Position numbers and translations under genes: made by a program. The notes under the pieces were generated by a model. It did no database searches. It was not told where the DNA came from and was given only the letters and a program-made list of their open reading frames with translations. This document shows, in pieces, positions 20,374-31,531 of a stretch of 64,000 bases of DNA (the stretch's first letter is position 1; every line of letters begins with the position of its first letter). Location: contig CM046876.1 in NCBI GenBank assembly GCA_025667525.1, positions 83,741,512 through 83,805,511 of the forward strand, in the 5' to 3' direction. This DNA is from Glebionis coronaria. Its lineage: Eukaryota; Streptophyta; Magnoliopsida; Asterales; Asteraceae.

Positions 20374-22144
20374 TTACATAGCTTCTATCCAACAGGATTG
20401 AGTAAAAGCTTGTTGCCATGTCTTAGGTTCAACTTCAGTAAGAAAAGCATCAAAATGACAAAACATTGCATTTTCTTGTAGCTGACTTCGTGTGGATAGC
20501 GGACGATTAGGGTCACCAATAATAGAATCTATAGGATGATCTTTTGTCCACTTGCTGTCATGTTCACGAATCCGTGGATTGGAGTAAACTGTAGAAGGAG
20601 CTTCCTCTGAGGTGGACGACCCGGCTTGATTAGGGTCGGGAATTGGTACACCAAAGAATGGAAGTTCACGCATTTGAGCGAATTCCAAATCGTGATCATC
20701 ATCATCATCCTCTTCATCATCAATAGGCATGACATGGGTAGTTGAAACAGGTGTTGGTTGAGAATTACTAGTTGATGGTATATCTAGACCAATTGTAGGT
20801 GCAGACATATCAGATTGTGCTTCTGTTGCTGGAGCGACAACTTCAGTTACCGGAGCTATTACCTCAGGTTCTGGAGCAACAATATTTGTAGGAGTAAAGA
20901 ATTCATCAAAGAACGGTTGAAACAACGTATCCCATTCAGTCCTAGAAGGTGGTTTAAATGATGATGAAGTAGGGTTATTTGGGACAAGACCAGAACTAAT
21001 GTTACTGGGTCCCATTTCATGAAGTGCGGGTTCAGAGCTGCTTTGCTCAGAAGCCATTGCTGTCAGCTCATCAAAATCAACATTCATAGTTTCGAGGATC
21101 TTGCGAGAGTTACGGTTGTAGATTTGGTATGCTTTCTTTGCGGGTGCGTAACCAATGAAAATACCAATATCAGCCTTTGGTTGAAGTTTTCCCAAATTGT
21201 CACCATAATTATTTGGATAGCAAAGAGAACCAAATACATGAAGATATGATAAATCTGGTACTTTTCCATGGAGAAGCTCATAAGGTGTTTTACCATGGCG
21301 TTTACGAATTAGTGACCGGTTTTGGGTGTACACTGCTGTAGATACTACTTCTGCCCATAAAAACAATGGAGCCTTTGCGTAAATTAACATCGTTCGAGCA
21401 GCTTCCATAAGTGTGCGATTTCGCCTTTCAACGACACCATTTTGTTGTGGAGTGCGTGCAACGGATGTTTCATGAGAGATGCCAACTTCTTCATAATAAT
21501 CACGCAATATTTGATTCACAAATTCGGTTCCATTATCTATACGAATGCGTCGGACAGTAGTGTTGAGACGCACTTGAATCATCTTGAGAAATCCGATGAT
21601 GAATTTAGGTGCCTCATTTTTTGCTTTAAGAAATTTCACCCATGTAAACCGAGAGTAATCATCGACAATGACGAGGATGTACTTTTTACCACTAAGACTT
21701 TCAACACGCATTGGCCCACAAAGATCCATATGCAACAGATAAAGTTTCTCTTGGTTGGTGTCTTCCGTCTTGGGTTTGTAAGATTTATTAGTGCTTTTCC
21801 CCATTGTACACGCAGAACACAAATGATCCTTGTGAAATGATAGTTTAGGAAGACCACGAACAAGTTCGTTTTTCGCCAAGTGATTAATAGCGTCAAAGTT
21901 AAGATGAGATAACCGTCGATGCCATAACCATGACTTAGTCTTCGATGCTTTGGAGAGAAGACATACGGGAGAAGCGGCCATCATGTCTTGTAGAGACAAA
22001 GTATACAAATTATTCCCTCGAGTACCTTTCAATAAATCCACCCCTTCCAAATTACGTATGAAGCAGGTATGCTCTCGAAAAGCAACTTCTAGGTTTGCAT
22101 CACAAAATTGTCCCACAGGAAATAAGTTGTGACCAAGACCTTCC
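20374..22144 (-). pseudogene. pol: SIRE-B pol: integrase and linker, 5' truncated
   Basis: Reading from 22144 downward, the frame enters at the end of the protease linker (GLGHNLFPVGQFCD). The integrase zinc finger ([12 protein letters not shown]...HLCSACTMG) follows. The catalytic residues are HMDLCGP, RIDNGTEF and GVVERRN. It then reads through a Pro/Ser/Ala-rich linker to a TAA at 20374-20376, after CWIEAM. The base pattern fits CAA changed to TAA. RT continues in the same frame after it. The protease active site and all of gag are missing, lost at the junction with the Tekay element. Confidence 0.88.
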
Positions 22145-23115
22145 GCGTCAGCGACTGTGCAGAAGAGAACAAAGTGAAGTTTTCCACCTGCACCCTACTT
22201 GAGAGTGCTCTTACTTGGTGGAACTCTGTAGTTGCTACTCTTGGACACGACGCTGCCTATGCTCTCAACTGGACTGAACTGAAGAAGAGAATGACAAAGA
22301 AATACTGTCCAAGGGGTGAAATGAAGAAGCTTGAAATCAAATTGTGGGATCTCCGATGCAGGAACAATGAAATCACTGCATACAACCAAAGGTTCCAAGA
22401 GTTGACTCTAATGTGTACCATAATGTTTGTGGAGGAGGAAGATAAGATTGAGAAGTATGTGGGTGGACTCCCAGACGCCATTCACGACAGTGTGCTCGCA
22501 TCTCGACCTACTACCGTCGAGAATGCCATCGAGTTCGCTACTGAATTGATCAACAAAAGAGTCCATACCATAACCGAGAGGCAAACTGACAACAAGCAAA
22601 AGGCAGATGAGTATTTCTGCAGTCAGCACCAGCAACATCCTAAGAAACAAAATGTTGGGCAAGTTTATAGTGCTACCTCTACAGGAACTAACTCGTACGT
22701 GGGCGCCAAACCTTTGTGCTCAAAGTGCAACTATCATCATACTGTTGATAGCCCATGCCAGACCTGCTACAGATGTGGACAAGTGGGTCATTTTGCTAAA
22801 ACATGTCGAGTCAATGCTGTCACACAGGCCCGACCCAATCAAAACAATGGGAACTACAATAACAGGGGCGGATACAATGCCCGTGGAAACGGGAGTGGAC
22901 AGCAGGGGAACCACAATGCTGCTGGAGGAAACAGCAATGGACCCAAGAAGGGAGTTGTGTGCTATGAGTGTGGAGCACCAGGACACGTGAGACCAGGTTG
23001 TCCTAAGCGGGCCAACCAGAACAAGAACAATGGAGGAGCTTCGTCCAGAGTGTACATTGTCGGCAATGCAAAAGCCAACCCCATTCAAATGTCGTTACTG
23101 GTACGTTCCTACTAA
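22145..23115 (+). pseudogene. gag: Tekay gag, N-terminally truncated
   Basis: The frame begins inside gag at FRVSDCAEENKVKF. The conserved core has ALTWWNS, YCPRGEMKKLE, FQELTLMC and YVGGLPDAI. Two zinc knuckles follow, CYRCGQVGHFAKTC (about 22769) and CYECGAPGHVRPGC (about 22960), separated by an Asn/Gly-rich linker. The apparent methionine at 22129 lies in SIRE-B sequence and is not a real start. Near 23085 the frame is lost: the residues expected next ([19 protein letters not shown]) are in the neighbouring frame. A small indel is inferred there. Confidence 0.85.
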
Positions 23116-24314
23116 ACAATCGTTATGCATCTGTTTTGTTTGATACTGGAACAGACCGAAGTTTTATATCCACTGAATTTAGCCAAGTACTAGAAATTAT
23201 TCCTACAAGCTTAGATCGCCGTTACTCCGTAGAATTAGCTGACGGTAAAACTGTAGATGCTGACACTATCATTAGAGGTTGTACCTTAAATCTTTCAAAA
23301 CATCCGTTCAACATTGACCTTATCCCCGTAAACCTTGGTAGCTTTGATGTTATTATTGGTATGGACTGGTTAGCGAGATACCGCGCAGTCATTGTTTGTG
23401 ATGAAAAGCTAGTCCGTATTCCATGGGGAAACGAAACTCTAATCATTCGAGGGGACGGTAACACTGACCTCACTGACACTAGACTTAGTGTTATATGTCC
23501 TATCTTCTTGGCCCATATTTCCCAAACAGATGAAGAGGACAAGCCCGAGAAGAAACAAATCAAGGACGTACCCATCGTCCGAGATTTTCCAGAAGTCTTT
23601 CCTGATGAGTTGCCAGGCTTACCACCGACCCGACAAGTGGAATTTCAAATCGACTTGATTCCCGGAGCTGCACCTGTAGCCAAAGCTCCATACCGGTTGG
23701 CACCATCAGAAATGAAAGAACTAGCTGAACAACTCCATGAACTATATGACAAAGGATTTATCTTACCCAGTTCCTCACCATGGGGAGCTCCTGTGTTATT
23801 TGTAAAAAAGAAAGACGGTTCTTTTCGAATGTGCATTGATTACAGAGAACTGAATAAACTAACTGTGAAGAATCGTTATCCGCTTCCTCGCATTGACAAC
23901 CTATTTGACCAACTGCAAGGGTCAAGTGTGTATTCCAAGATTGACTTGAGATCTGGATACCATCAGCTACGGGTCAGGGAGGAAGATATTCTAAAAACAG
24001 CTTTTAGAACCCGTTACGGTCATTACGAATTCCAAGTTATGCCATTTGGGTTGACCAATGCACTAGCTATTTTCATGGACCTTATGAACCGTGTGTGTAG
24101 ACCCTACCTGGATAAATTCGTGATAGTCTTCATTGACGATATACTCATTTATTCTAAGAACGAACAAGAACACGGGGAACATCTTGCACAAGTACTAAAG
24201 GTACTCAAGGAGGATCAACTCTATGCTAAATTCTCCAAATGTGAATTCTGGATTCCCAGAGTGCAATTCCTCGGTCATGTCATCGATTGTGACGGTATTC
24301 ACGTAGATCCATAA
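23086..24314 (+). pseudogene. pol: Tekay protease and reverse transcriptase
   Basis: The aspartic protease has [13 protein letters not shown] (about 23140) and later [13 protein letters not shown] runs from [20 protein letters not shown] through [42 protein letters not shown] and the active site [11 protein letters not shown] to QFLGHVID. The frame stops with TAA at 24312-24314, where the next conserved residues (KVESVKDW) continue in the same frame. One substitution in the RT fingers or palm (TNALAIF) departs from the usual TNAPAVF. Confidence 0.88.
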
Positions 24315-25265
24315 AAGGTCGAATCTGTCAAGGATTGGGTATCTCCTAAATCACCGATAGAGATCCGCCAATTTCTAGGCCTTGTCGGGTACTACCGCAG
24401 ATTCACTGAAGATTTTTCCAAAATAGCCAAGCCAATGACCAAACTCACACAGAAAGGAATAAAGTTCGATTGGGGAGAGAAGGAAGAGTCAGCTTTCCAA
24501 CTGATCAAGTAGAAGTTGTGCAGTGCACCCATATTGGCTTTGCCTGAAGGCAACGATGATTTCGTCGTATACTGTGATGCTTCACATAAAGGTCTAGGAG
24601 CAGTATTGATGCAAAGGATGAAAGTGATTGCCTACGCTTCAAGACAACTGAAGAAGCATGAGAAGAATTACACCACTCACGATCTAGAACTTGGATCCGT
24701 AGTTTTTGCTCTCAAAATCTAGAGACATTACCTATACGGAACAAAGTGCACAGTGCATACTGACCATAAAAGTTTGCAACACATATTGGATCAAAAGGAG
24801 CTAAACATGAGACAACGTCGTTGGATTGAGTTGTTGAGTGACTACGACTGCGAGATCAAATACCACCCTGGTAAAGCAAATGTGGTTGCTGATGCTTTAA
24901 GTCGTAAGGAAACGGACCCTCCTATGAGAGTTCGGGCATTAGTTATGACGATCAGCTTGGATCTACCCAAACAGATTTTGGAAGCTCAGACTCTAGCCCA
25001 ATTACCTGAAAACCTCGTGAAGGAAGACGTCGGGGGAATGCTCAGAACCGATCTTAGTAAGGAGAAGCTAGAACCTAGAGCAGACAGAACCCTATGTCTT
25101 CACGGACGAAGTTGGTTACCTTGCTATGGAGATTTGAGGAACGTGATCATGAACGAATCTCATAAGTCTAAATATTCTATACATCCCGGATCTGAAAAGA
25201 TGTATCAGGATATGAAGAAATTATATTGGTGGCCGAATATGAAAGCCGACATCGCCATCTACGTG
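24315..25265 (+). pseudogene. pol: Tekay end of RT, RNase H and integrase zinc finger
   Basis: Same frame as above, broken by TAG at 24510-24512 and TAG at 24720-24722. RT ends with [16 protein letters not shown]. RNase H has [43 protein letters not shown] (then TAG where Trp is expected) and [10 protein letters not shown]. The integrase zinc-finger region is [13 protein letters not shown]...[12 protein letters not shown], and the frame stops at 25266-25268 before KCLTC. The first TAG fits a change from CAG, the second from TGG. Confidence 0.87.
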
Positions 25266-25268
25266 TAG

Positions 25269-26408
25269 AAGTGTTTGACATGTTCACGTGTCAAGACTGA
25301 ACATCAGAGACCATCGGGTTTACTTGTACAACCCGAGATACCGAAATGGAAGTGGGACAACATCACCATGGACTTTGTCACCAAACTCCCAAATTCATCT
25401 CACGGTTACGATACTATCTGGGTAATCGTCGATCGACTCACCAAGTTCGCTCATTTCCTGCCAATTAGGGAGAACGATTCCCTTGCAAGACTAGCAAAAA
25501 CGTACCTGAAGGAGATTGTGACCAAACATGGGATACCAGTGTCGATAATTTGTGATCGAGACGGTAGGTTCACATCAAACATTTGGAAGGCTTTCCAACG
25601 AGCCTTAGGTACCAATTTAGACATGAGCACTGCTTATCATCCGCAGACTGATGGTAAAAGTGAACGAACCATCCAGACTCTAGAGGACATGCTACGAGCA
25701 TGTGTGATTGATTTTGGAAATGGATGGGTTGACCACATTCCTTTAGTGGAATTCTCCTACAACAACAGTTATCACGCCAGTATTAAGGCTGCCCCTTTTG
25801 AAGCACTGTACGGTCGCAAATGCCGTTCACCTGTGTGCTGGGCAGAAATAGGTGAATTTCAACTCACTGGACCAGAACTAATCCAGGAGACTACTGACAA
25901 GATCATCCTCATTAAGCAAAGAATTCAAGCTGCTCGCGATCGACAAAAGAGCTACGCGGACCTTAAACGCAAACCTATGCAATTTGAAGTAGGTGACCGT
26001 GTTATGCTCAAGGTATCACCTTGGAAGGGTGTTGTACGCTTTGGCAAACGTGGAAAACTGAATCCACGTTATGTTGGCCCTTTCAAAGTAATAGCCAGGA
26101 TCGGGGAAGTAGCTTATCATTTAGAGTTGCCCCAGCAACTGACTCGGATACACTCTACCTTTCATGTGTCTAACCTGAAGAAGTGTTATGCCAAAGAACC
26201 ATTGGCTATGCCATTGGAGGGAGTTTAGTTTGGCGACAAACTCCAGTTCATAGAAGAACCAGTAGAAATCATGGAGAGGACAGTTAAGAAATTGAAACGC
26301 AGTCACATCCCGTTGGTCAAAGTACGTTGTAACTCTAGGAGAGGCCCTGAGTTCACTTGGGAACGAGAAGACTCGTTCAAAACCAAGTACCCACACTTAT
26401 TCACCTGA
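25269..26408 (+). pseudogene. pol: Tekay integrase core and chromodomain
   Basis: [17 protein letters not shown] begins after the stop. The catalytic core has [17 protein letters not shown] and TDGKSERT (D, D, E). The GPY/F-like region is [21 protein letters not shown] at 26226-26228 interrupts the end. Beyond it, in the same frame, are EEPVEIMERTVKKLKRS and SRRGPEFTWERED, and the frame closes at 26406-26408. That C-terminus is the chromodomain-like end of Tekay elements, thought to guide insertion to heterochromatin. Confidence 0.87.
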
Positions 26409-26439
26409 CCAATGACTTCATCCTAAGCTTTGAGGACAA

Positions 26440-26460
26440 AGCTAAAATAACGGGTGGTGC
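26440..26460 (+). other. Polypurine tract region of the Tekay element
   Basis: Purine-rich sequence ending CGGGTGGTGC abuts TGTAAAACC. It is weaker than the usual GGGGGAG form, so either it has mutated or the exact boundary is slightly different. Confidence 0.5.
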
Positions 26461-29153
26461 TGTAAAACCTCTGATTTTACCTTATTGACTTTGTCAACTG
26501 TTGTACTATTTATTTTTGGAATCTATATAATTCTACCTTTATATGACTTATTATTAATCATATACATTTTGTCATACTACCTTTCATATTTATTTTTATA
26601 TTTATATGGACCTTTAGTCATTTTTTACTACTCTAGCAACTGACTGGCCACCTGAATGAACCAGGACTCATCACCTCAGTACATATTTTTGAGATAAATT
26701 GTAACTTTACTTAATTTAATTATTAAGTACTTGGACTTATGTTATATGTACATATTTACATATATTTCATAATAGGAATAAACACCTAACACCTTAAAGA
26801 AATGTACATTATTTTACATTGACATTTATTTACTTTATTTAAGTAAAATAGTTATAATGATGTATTTATTATATACTTTCACTAAATTACCTAAAGGTTT
26901 AACTAAAATACCTATAAACTTAACAAATGCATACAATATTACAAAGACTATTATTTTGACCCAACACTTGATACAAGTCAACATAATTTTCACCCAAATG
27001 TATATATATAGCCGAATATATATACATAGACACTCCTTCATCATACAAATTAAAAGTTACCATTATCACTTACTATACCCTTCAACTATGCAACCATACT
27101 ATACACCATACATAACTACTATTCCATGTCACATTTTGTCTCCTTTGACCTTAATACCACATGGCAACAATGCCATCTTGAAAAGGAAATGAACATGTGC
27201 CTAATACTTGCAAGATCTTATGATATCTACCATGTATCTCCAAAGATACATAAGTACACTAACTAGATACATCAAATCCCTCTCTCTCTTCATATATTCG
27301 GATGTGACAAGCTTAGCAACATCAAATATTTTCCAAGTCCTCACCCACACTCCAAAACCCACGGCTTTATTTTGTACATCACCAAAATTCACCAAAAACT
27401 CCATTAATACCTCATTTACTAACCTTAAATCATGCCTCATACAACATAAATGCTAATCATTGTCAACTTCTACAACCACCTTGATCTTCAAGACAACAAG
27501 AACACCCTAAAAACCCCATTGAAGGCCACGACTACATTTTGGTTGCAAGGAGTCACCATTGTTGAAACCAAGCTCTCATTCCTACTCATTCTCCTATTCT
27601 TTCCTAGATCTATCCAAACAAGTAAGTAAAACTTAAAACCTATCTTTCAATATACTTATTTTTCATTCACATAAACATAAATATGCATATCACTAGTAAA
27701 ACTTGATGTTGAAACAAAAACATAAAACCCTAGACCTAATATAGGTCACGGCTTAAAATGTGTCATGAATTCAAATGATGCAAAATCTTAATAACCATGA
27801 TGAACATATCACTATGAACTAGTTAAACTTGAAAACTATGAAAAACATAACCATGCATATGTTGGACGTGGGGTTTAACCCTATGGTTCAATATTGGTTA
27901 ATCTTGTAATGTTTAAATATGTCTAGAAACACTAGATCTATATTTATAGTTGCCTTAAAATGATAAGTTCACTATTTATGCCTTATAAGATTTAGTTTTA
28001 AGCTCACTATAATAAGATTGCCTAAATAAATCTTCATTGTTGCTAAATAATGTTTAATTAAAACTTCTGGTGTCAAAAATATAACATTATAAAGTTTCGG
28101 GTTAAAAACATAGATCTATAAATGTTTTGTATTAAAAGGAAAGATCTATGAAACTTTGGGTTAAAATAGTAAATCTATAATGTTTCGAGTTAAAATGGAA
28201 AAATATAATACTTTCGGGTTGGATTTGTAATTTTACTAAGTGTAGGGATCTAAATGAACAAGTATAGAAACTTATTTTCCAAACATATAAACCTTAGGGT
28301 TAATTTTATAATTAGTCGAGAGTTAAGGGTAGTAAATTGAAACTATCCGAAACTTAATATTTAACAAAAAGGACTTAAATAAGATTTCTATAACATTAGG
28401 GTAATTTGTGGAACTTGGTAAAAGCCTAGGGATCCTTTTTTCCATTTGCCGAAACTCAATATAAGCCTAGGGACCTATTTTGCCATTATAGTAAACTTTA
28501 GCAAGCCCTAGATAAACCCTAGGGGTGATTTTTGACTTAAGCCGAAACTTATATAAGCCCTAGGGGGCATTTGTGAAACTTATAATAAACTTAATATAAG
28601 CCGCATCTGGGTGAGTCATGCTCACTGTGCCTAGGCCAGGACAATAGATGTTTCACATGTCAGCACTTATTATTTTTATGGGTGCCTTTTTATAAGGCGA
28701 AGGGTCCTTATTTGTTAAGGACTTAACTGTCAAGTCTCAGTTTCAGGCAATATGGGAATGTAATTACTTTTAAGTATTGATGCTTTGTGCATTACTACTT
28801 CAGTGAATATTTATTGTCCAAACTTATTTTACTAAAACTGTGAATTCACCAACTTTATGTTGACTCTCTAAGCATGTTTTCTCAGGAAACTGAAGTAGGT
28901 AATGGTGTGCATGGAGTCAAGCATCATGATAGGATGCATTTATAGAGCTCATCTGGGGTTTTATAAACAGGGGAATAATTCAAACTGTTGAACAATGTTT
29001 AAGACTATTTTAATACTATTTGCACATTTATCCATGTAATAAATGTAATGACAATCTTTTATCTGTCGCTCTATACGTTATCTGCTGTTGATCCACCTAC
29101 GTGACACCCAAATATTATTTCCGCTGCAGTTGACTCAATTTGGGGGTGTCACA
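26461..29153 (+). repeat. 3' LTR of the Tekay element (about 2.7 kb)
   Basis: It starts TGTAAAACC and ends GGTGTCACA, which are near-complementary ends as usual for Tekay LTRs. There is no gene inside. The first 550 bases are A/T rich and lead to TATA boxes near 27001-27026. Around 28070-28590 are degenerate units with TTTCGGGTTAAAA and TAAGCCCTAGGG(G). The left LTR is absent, so the ends are judged from family resemblance and from the change to Copia-X sequence at 29154. Confidence 0.75.
27001..27026 (+). promoter_or_regulatory. TATA boxes of the Tekay LTR
   Basis: TATATATATA at 27001-27010 and AATATATATACA at 27015-27026, about 540 bases into the LTR and followed by CACTCCTTCATC, fit a retrotransposon promoter. 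Confidence 0.5.
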
Positions 29154-29489
29154 AACTTTGTATTCCTTCTTTCCCTCTGAGTCAGAGTGGAAAGTTTGCT
29201 TGAAAGGTGAGGTAGAAAACTTCTTCTTGCTGTTGTGGTTGTTGTTGGATGAAGGAAAGCTTGGAGAGGAGGTTTTGTTTGACCAACAATCTTTCTGAAA
29301 GTGACCAATCTTTCCATAAGTGTAGCATGACACCTTGGATTTATCAACCTTAGCAGCTCCAACTCTACCAAATCTCTTGTAGTACCTCTTTTGGTCAGCT
29401 AGAAGGGCTCTGTCATGGAACTCAGCATGTAATTCATCAAGAAATTCTTGACTGCTTTTGGTGTCCTCTTCTATGTCAAAGTCGTTGTC
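29154..29489 (-). pseudogene. gag: Copia-X gag, C-terminal part with altered zinc knuckle
   Basis: Read on the - strand from 29489 down, residues DFDIEEDTKSSQEFLDELH, FHDRALLADQKRYYKR and the knuckle CYTYGKIGHFQKDC follow, then a Ser/Asn/Lys-rich tail. This is the C-terminal part of a Copia gag whose N-terminal part is at 54258-54881. The second Cys of the CCHC motif is Tyr (TAT), which would weaken zinc binding. The sequence ends at the Tekay LTR. Confidence 0.8.
29485..29489. repeat. Target duplication of Athila-1 (left copy)
   Basis: TTGTC here and at 54258-54262. The gag frame of Copia-X is continuous across a single copy. Confidence 0.9.
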
Positions 29490-29932
29490 TGTTATTGTAT
29501 ATAATTGAAGTTCGTTTTCTCAGTTCTTAACCAATTGAAAGTCCTAACAAGATCGGGTTTATAATCGTTTTTGGTTGGTAGGGTTATTTGGCTTTGCTAT
29601 GTCTAATTGAACAATCAAGTAAAAATGCAAAATAATAACTACCTAACCGTAAAACAAATAGTCAAATACCAATTTTTTTTATTTAAGTAAAGATAAAAAT
29701 GTAAATCTATGAAAGTAAAGGGCTGAAAATGTAAATTTTAGAAACTAATGTGCTTGAAATGTAAATTCTGTTAACTAAAAGGACCAACTATGCAAATATA
29801 ACAAACTAGTAACTAAATTGTAACAATATGCAAAACTGACTAACTGAAATTGTTAAGTTGTGAAAATACAAGGACTGTAATAGTGCAAACCCTAGATAAG
29901 TGGACAATTAGCTAACAATGAAAACAGTTAAA
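29490..29932 (-). repeat. 3' LTR of Athila-1, distal part
   Basis: Starts TGTTATTGTATATAATTG on the + strand. It matches the 5' LTR from 51182 up to the point where Athila-2 is inserted. The rest of this LTR is at 40852-43495. Confidence 0.92.
29928..29932. repeat. Target duplication of Athila-2 (left copy)
   Basis: TTAAA here and at 40852-40856. The uninterrupted sequence is present in the other Athila-1 LTR near 51618-51630. Confidence 0.9.
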
Positions 29933-30172
29933 TAATACTTGAGATTTGCTATGTTGAAAGTTTAAGTTCGTTCTCGGTATCCTCTCGAATTGATCACAGC
30001 CTAAAGTGGAATGATTTGTTCTTGGTGACAAAAAGGGGTATTGGTTATCTATACTATTAAACGAATAGATGCATAAAGTAAACAAAGACCAAAACAATTA
30101 CTTAAATAAAACTTGAATTTAAATTAAACAATTAAATGAGAAAGCAGTAAAATAAACTTACGGAAATTAGCT

Positions 30173-30666
30173 CTATTCGGAATAAAACCTTCTACTCGGA
30201 ATAACTGCTCTATGCGGAATGTGTTAACCATGCGGAATAAAAGGACACTATGCGGAATAACATTTCCTATTCGGAATAAAGGTTATACTCGGAATATATA
30301 AAATATTCCGAATAAGAGAAAGTAAAAAGCGCTACTCGGAATATAGAAAATATTCCGAATAGGGGTCAAGACAAATGGACTACCCGGAATAAAAATATTC
30401 CGAATAAAGGAAATGGAAATCAGTCTATGCGGAATGATCGAAATTCCGAGTAAGGGAAAACTAAGGTCGGCTATTCGGAATGTCTGAACATTCCGAGTAA
30501 GAGAAATCAACAGAAGGCTACTCGGAATAAATTATTCCGAGTAAGAGACAAGATAAGCCGGCTATTCGGAATATAGAAATATTCTGAATAGGGGAAAAAG
30601 AGAGCTCCTATGCGGAATAATGAAAATGTTCCGAATAAGGGACAAATTAGGATGACTATTCGGAAA
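30173..30666 (-). repeat. CGGAAT/ATTCCG hairpin series in the Athila-2 3' LTR
   Basis: On the + strand, about six units of the form CTA(T/C)(T/G)CGGAAT come first. About eight short inverted repeats then follow at roughly 55-base spacing, each CGGAATA...TATTCCGA(A/G)TA with a loop of about 2 to 10 bases, and a last single unit ends the series. It lies some 360 to 860 bases downstream of the TATA box in element sense, so it would be in the transcript. Confidence 0.9.
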
Positions 30667-31059
30667 ATCAGGGATGAAGAACAGTAACAGCAGAAGCAAA
30701 ACGTTTTTAAATCAAATCGACCCAAATACTCAAAAAGGTTTTACCAAATTAACCAATAATCATTTAAATACCATAAGTAACAAATCCCAACAACAAAACA
30801 AAATCAACCACGTATAAAAGATTAAAATTAATCAACCAAGAACTTAAGAACTTTTAATGAAAATGGAGATGAACAAGATGAATAAAAAGATTGTATTGAA
30901 AGATTAGAGTAAAAGTAAACAAGAGTAATGATTAAACACTTACAAGATTGAAGGAAAAATTAAAAATCACCAAACACCCTAATGGTGTTGGTGATGCTAC
31001 GAACCAAAGAAGCTGGGAAAGAAAAAATAAAAACTAACTCCCTAAAATGTGAAGGGAGA

Positions 31060-31074
31060 GTCTATATATACTCC
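31060..31074 (-). promoter_or_regulatory. TATA box of the Athila-2 3' LTR
   Basis: GAGTATATATAGACTC in element sense. The same sequence is at 40398-40412 in the 5' LTR, where it would drive transcription. Confidence 0.65.
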
Positions 31075-31514
31075 TAGTGGTTGGTTGGTGAGTAGGCTTT
31101 CTTCTCTCTTTTCGTCTTCTCGTCTTTTCAGTAGAGTTGACGTTTTCGATTCTGATTCGAGATTTGTTGATGATTAAATCCAACTCGTCTTTTAATTTCT
31201 TCGATTAATAGACTTGAGTTTCTTCGACATATGTAAATCTTCCATTCTTGGTCCTTTTCTTCGATAAATCTTCAAATAGGCCCAGTGACTTCAAATCTTC
31301 TGCATCTCTTGGACAGTAGACTTCGTCTTGAGTCTTTTTCTTTGATAGAACCCGTGCAATCCCATGTTTTCTTTAATATTCATCCGGTTGGCTCTGAAAA
31401 CACATTAAACACAAAAACCACGCATAATTCCAAACAAATGATATTAAACAAGCGTTTTGGTCTTGTTTTAGCAAGAAATAAGTGGTAAAAGGATGGGTGT
31501 TTTCACACCTATCA

Positions 31515-31531
31515 AATCCCCTACACTTAAC
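31515..31531 (-). other. Polypurine tract of Athila-2
   Basis: In element sense TTAAGTGTAGGGGATT directly precedes the LTR start TGATAGG. Similar motifs occur upstream at about 33040, 33093 and 33317. Confidence 0.85.

Larger units (their letters stand above)
18326..22144 (-). mobile_element. SIRE-B, truncated Copia element
   Basis: This - strand fragment matches 57520-61333 of SIRE-C closely from end to end: the post-pol noncoding block, then pol. Its 3' tail and LTR are absent because SIRE-A lies at 18325. Its gag and protease are absent because the sequence changes to the Tekay element at 22136-22144. It is therefore a remnant cut on both sides. Confidence 0.85.
22136..29153 (+). mobile_element. 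Tekay/Del-type chromovirus (Ty3), 5' truncated
   Basis: Gag with two zinc knuckles, then protease, RT, RNase H, integrase and a C-terminal chromodomain-like end, in Ty3 order, followed by a 2.7-kb LTR. The 5' LTR and the N-terminal part of gag are missing at the junction with SIRE-B. There is one frameshift and there are five in-frame stops, so it is dead. Its right end lies in the Copia-X gag fragment. Confidence 0.88.
29933..31514 (-). repeat. 3' LTR of Athila-2 (1,582 bp)
   Basis: In element sense it starts TGATAGGTGTGAAAACACCC and ends CAAGTATTA, so the ends are TG...TA rather than TG...CA. It is nearly identical to 39267-40851. A TATA box lies at 31060-31074 (- strand), and a series of CGGAAT/ATTCCG hairpins lies at 30173-30666. 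Confidence 0.92.

Noticed and set aside
22129..22160. Start of the Tekay gag at 22129
   Set aside because: The first codons lie in SIRE-B sequence; gag is truncated, and this is only the first start-like codon after a stop.
26835..27456. Short frames in the Tekay LTR
   Set aside because: A/T-rich, low-complexity peptides in LTR sequence with no motif.
30283..30725. 75- and 72-codon frames in the Athila-2 LTR, repeated at 39617-40059
   Set aside because: They exist in both LTRs because the LTRs are copies. The peptides follow the hairpin repeats and have no recognisable motif.
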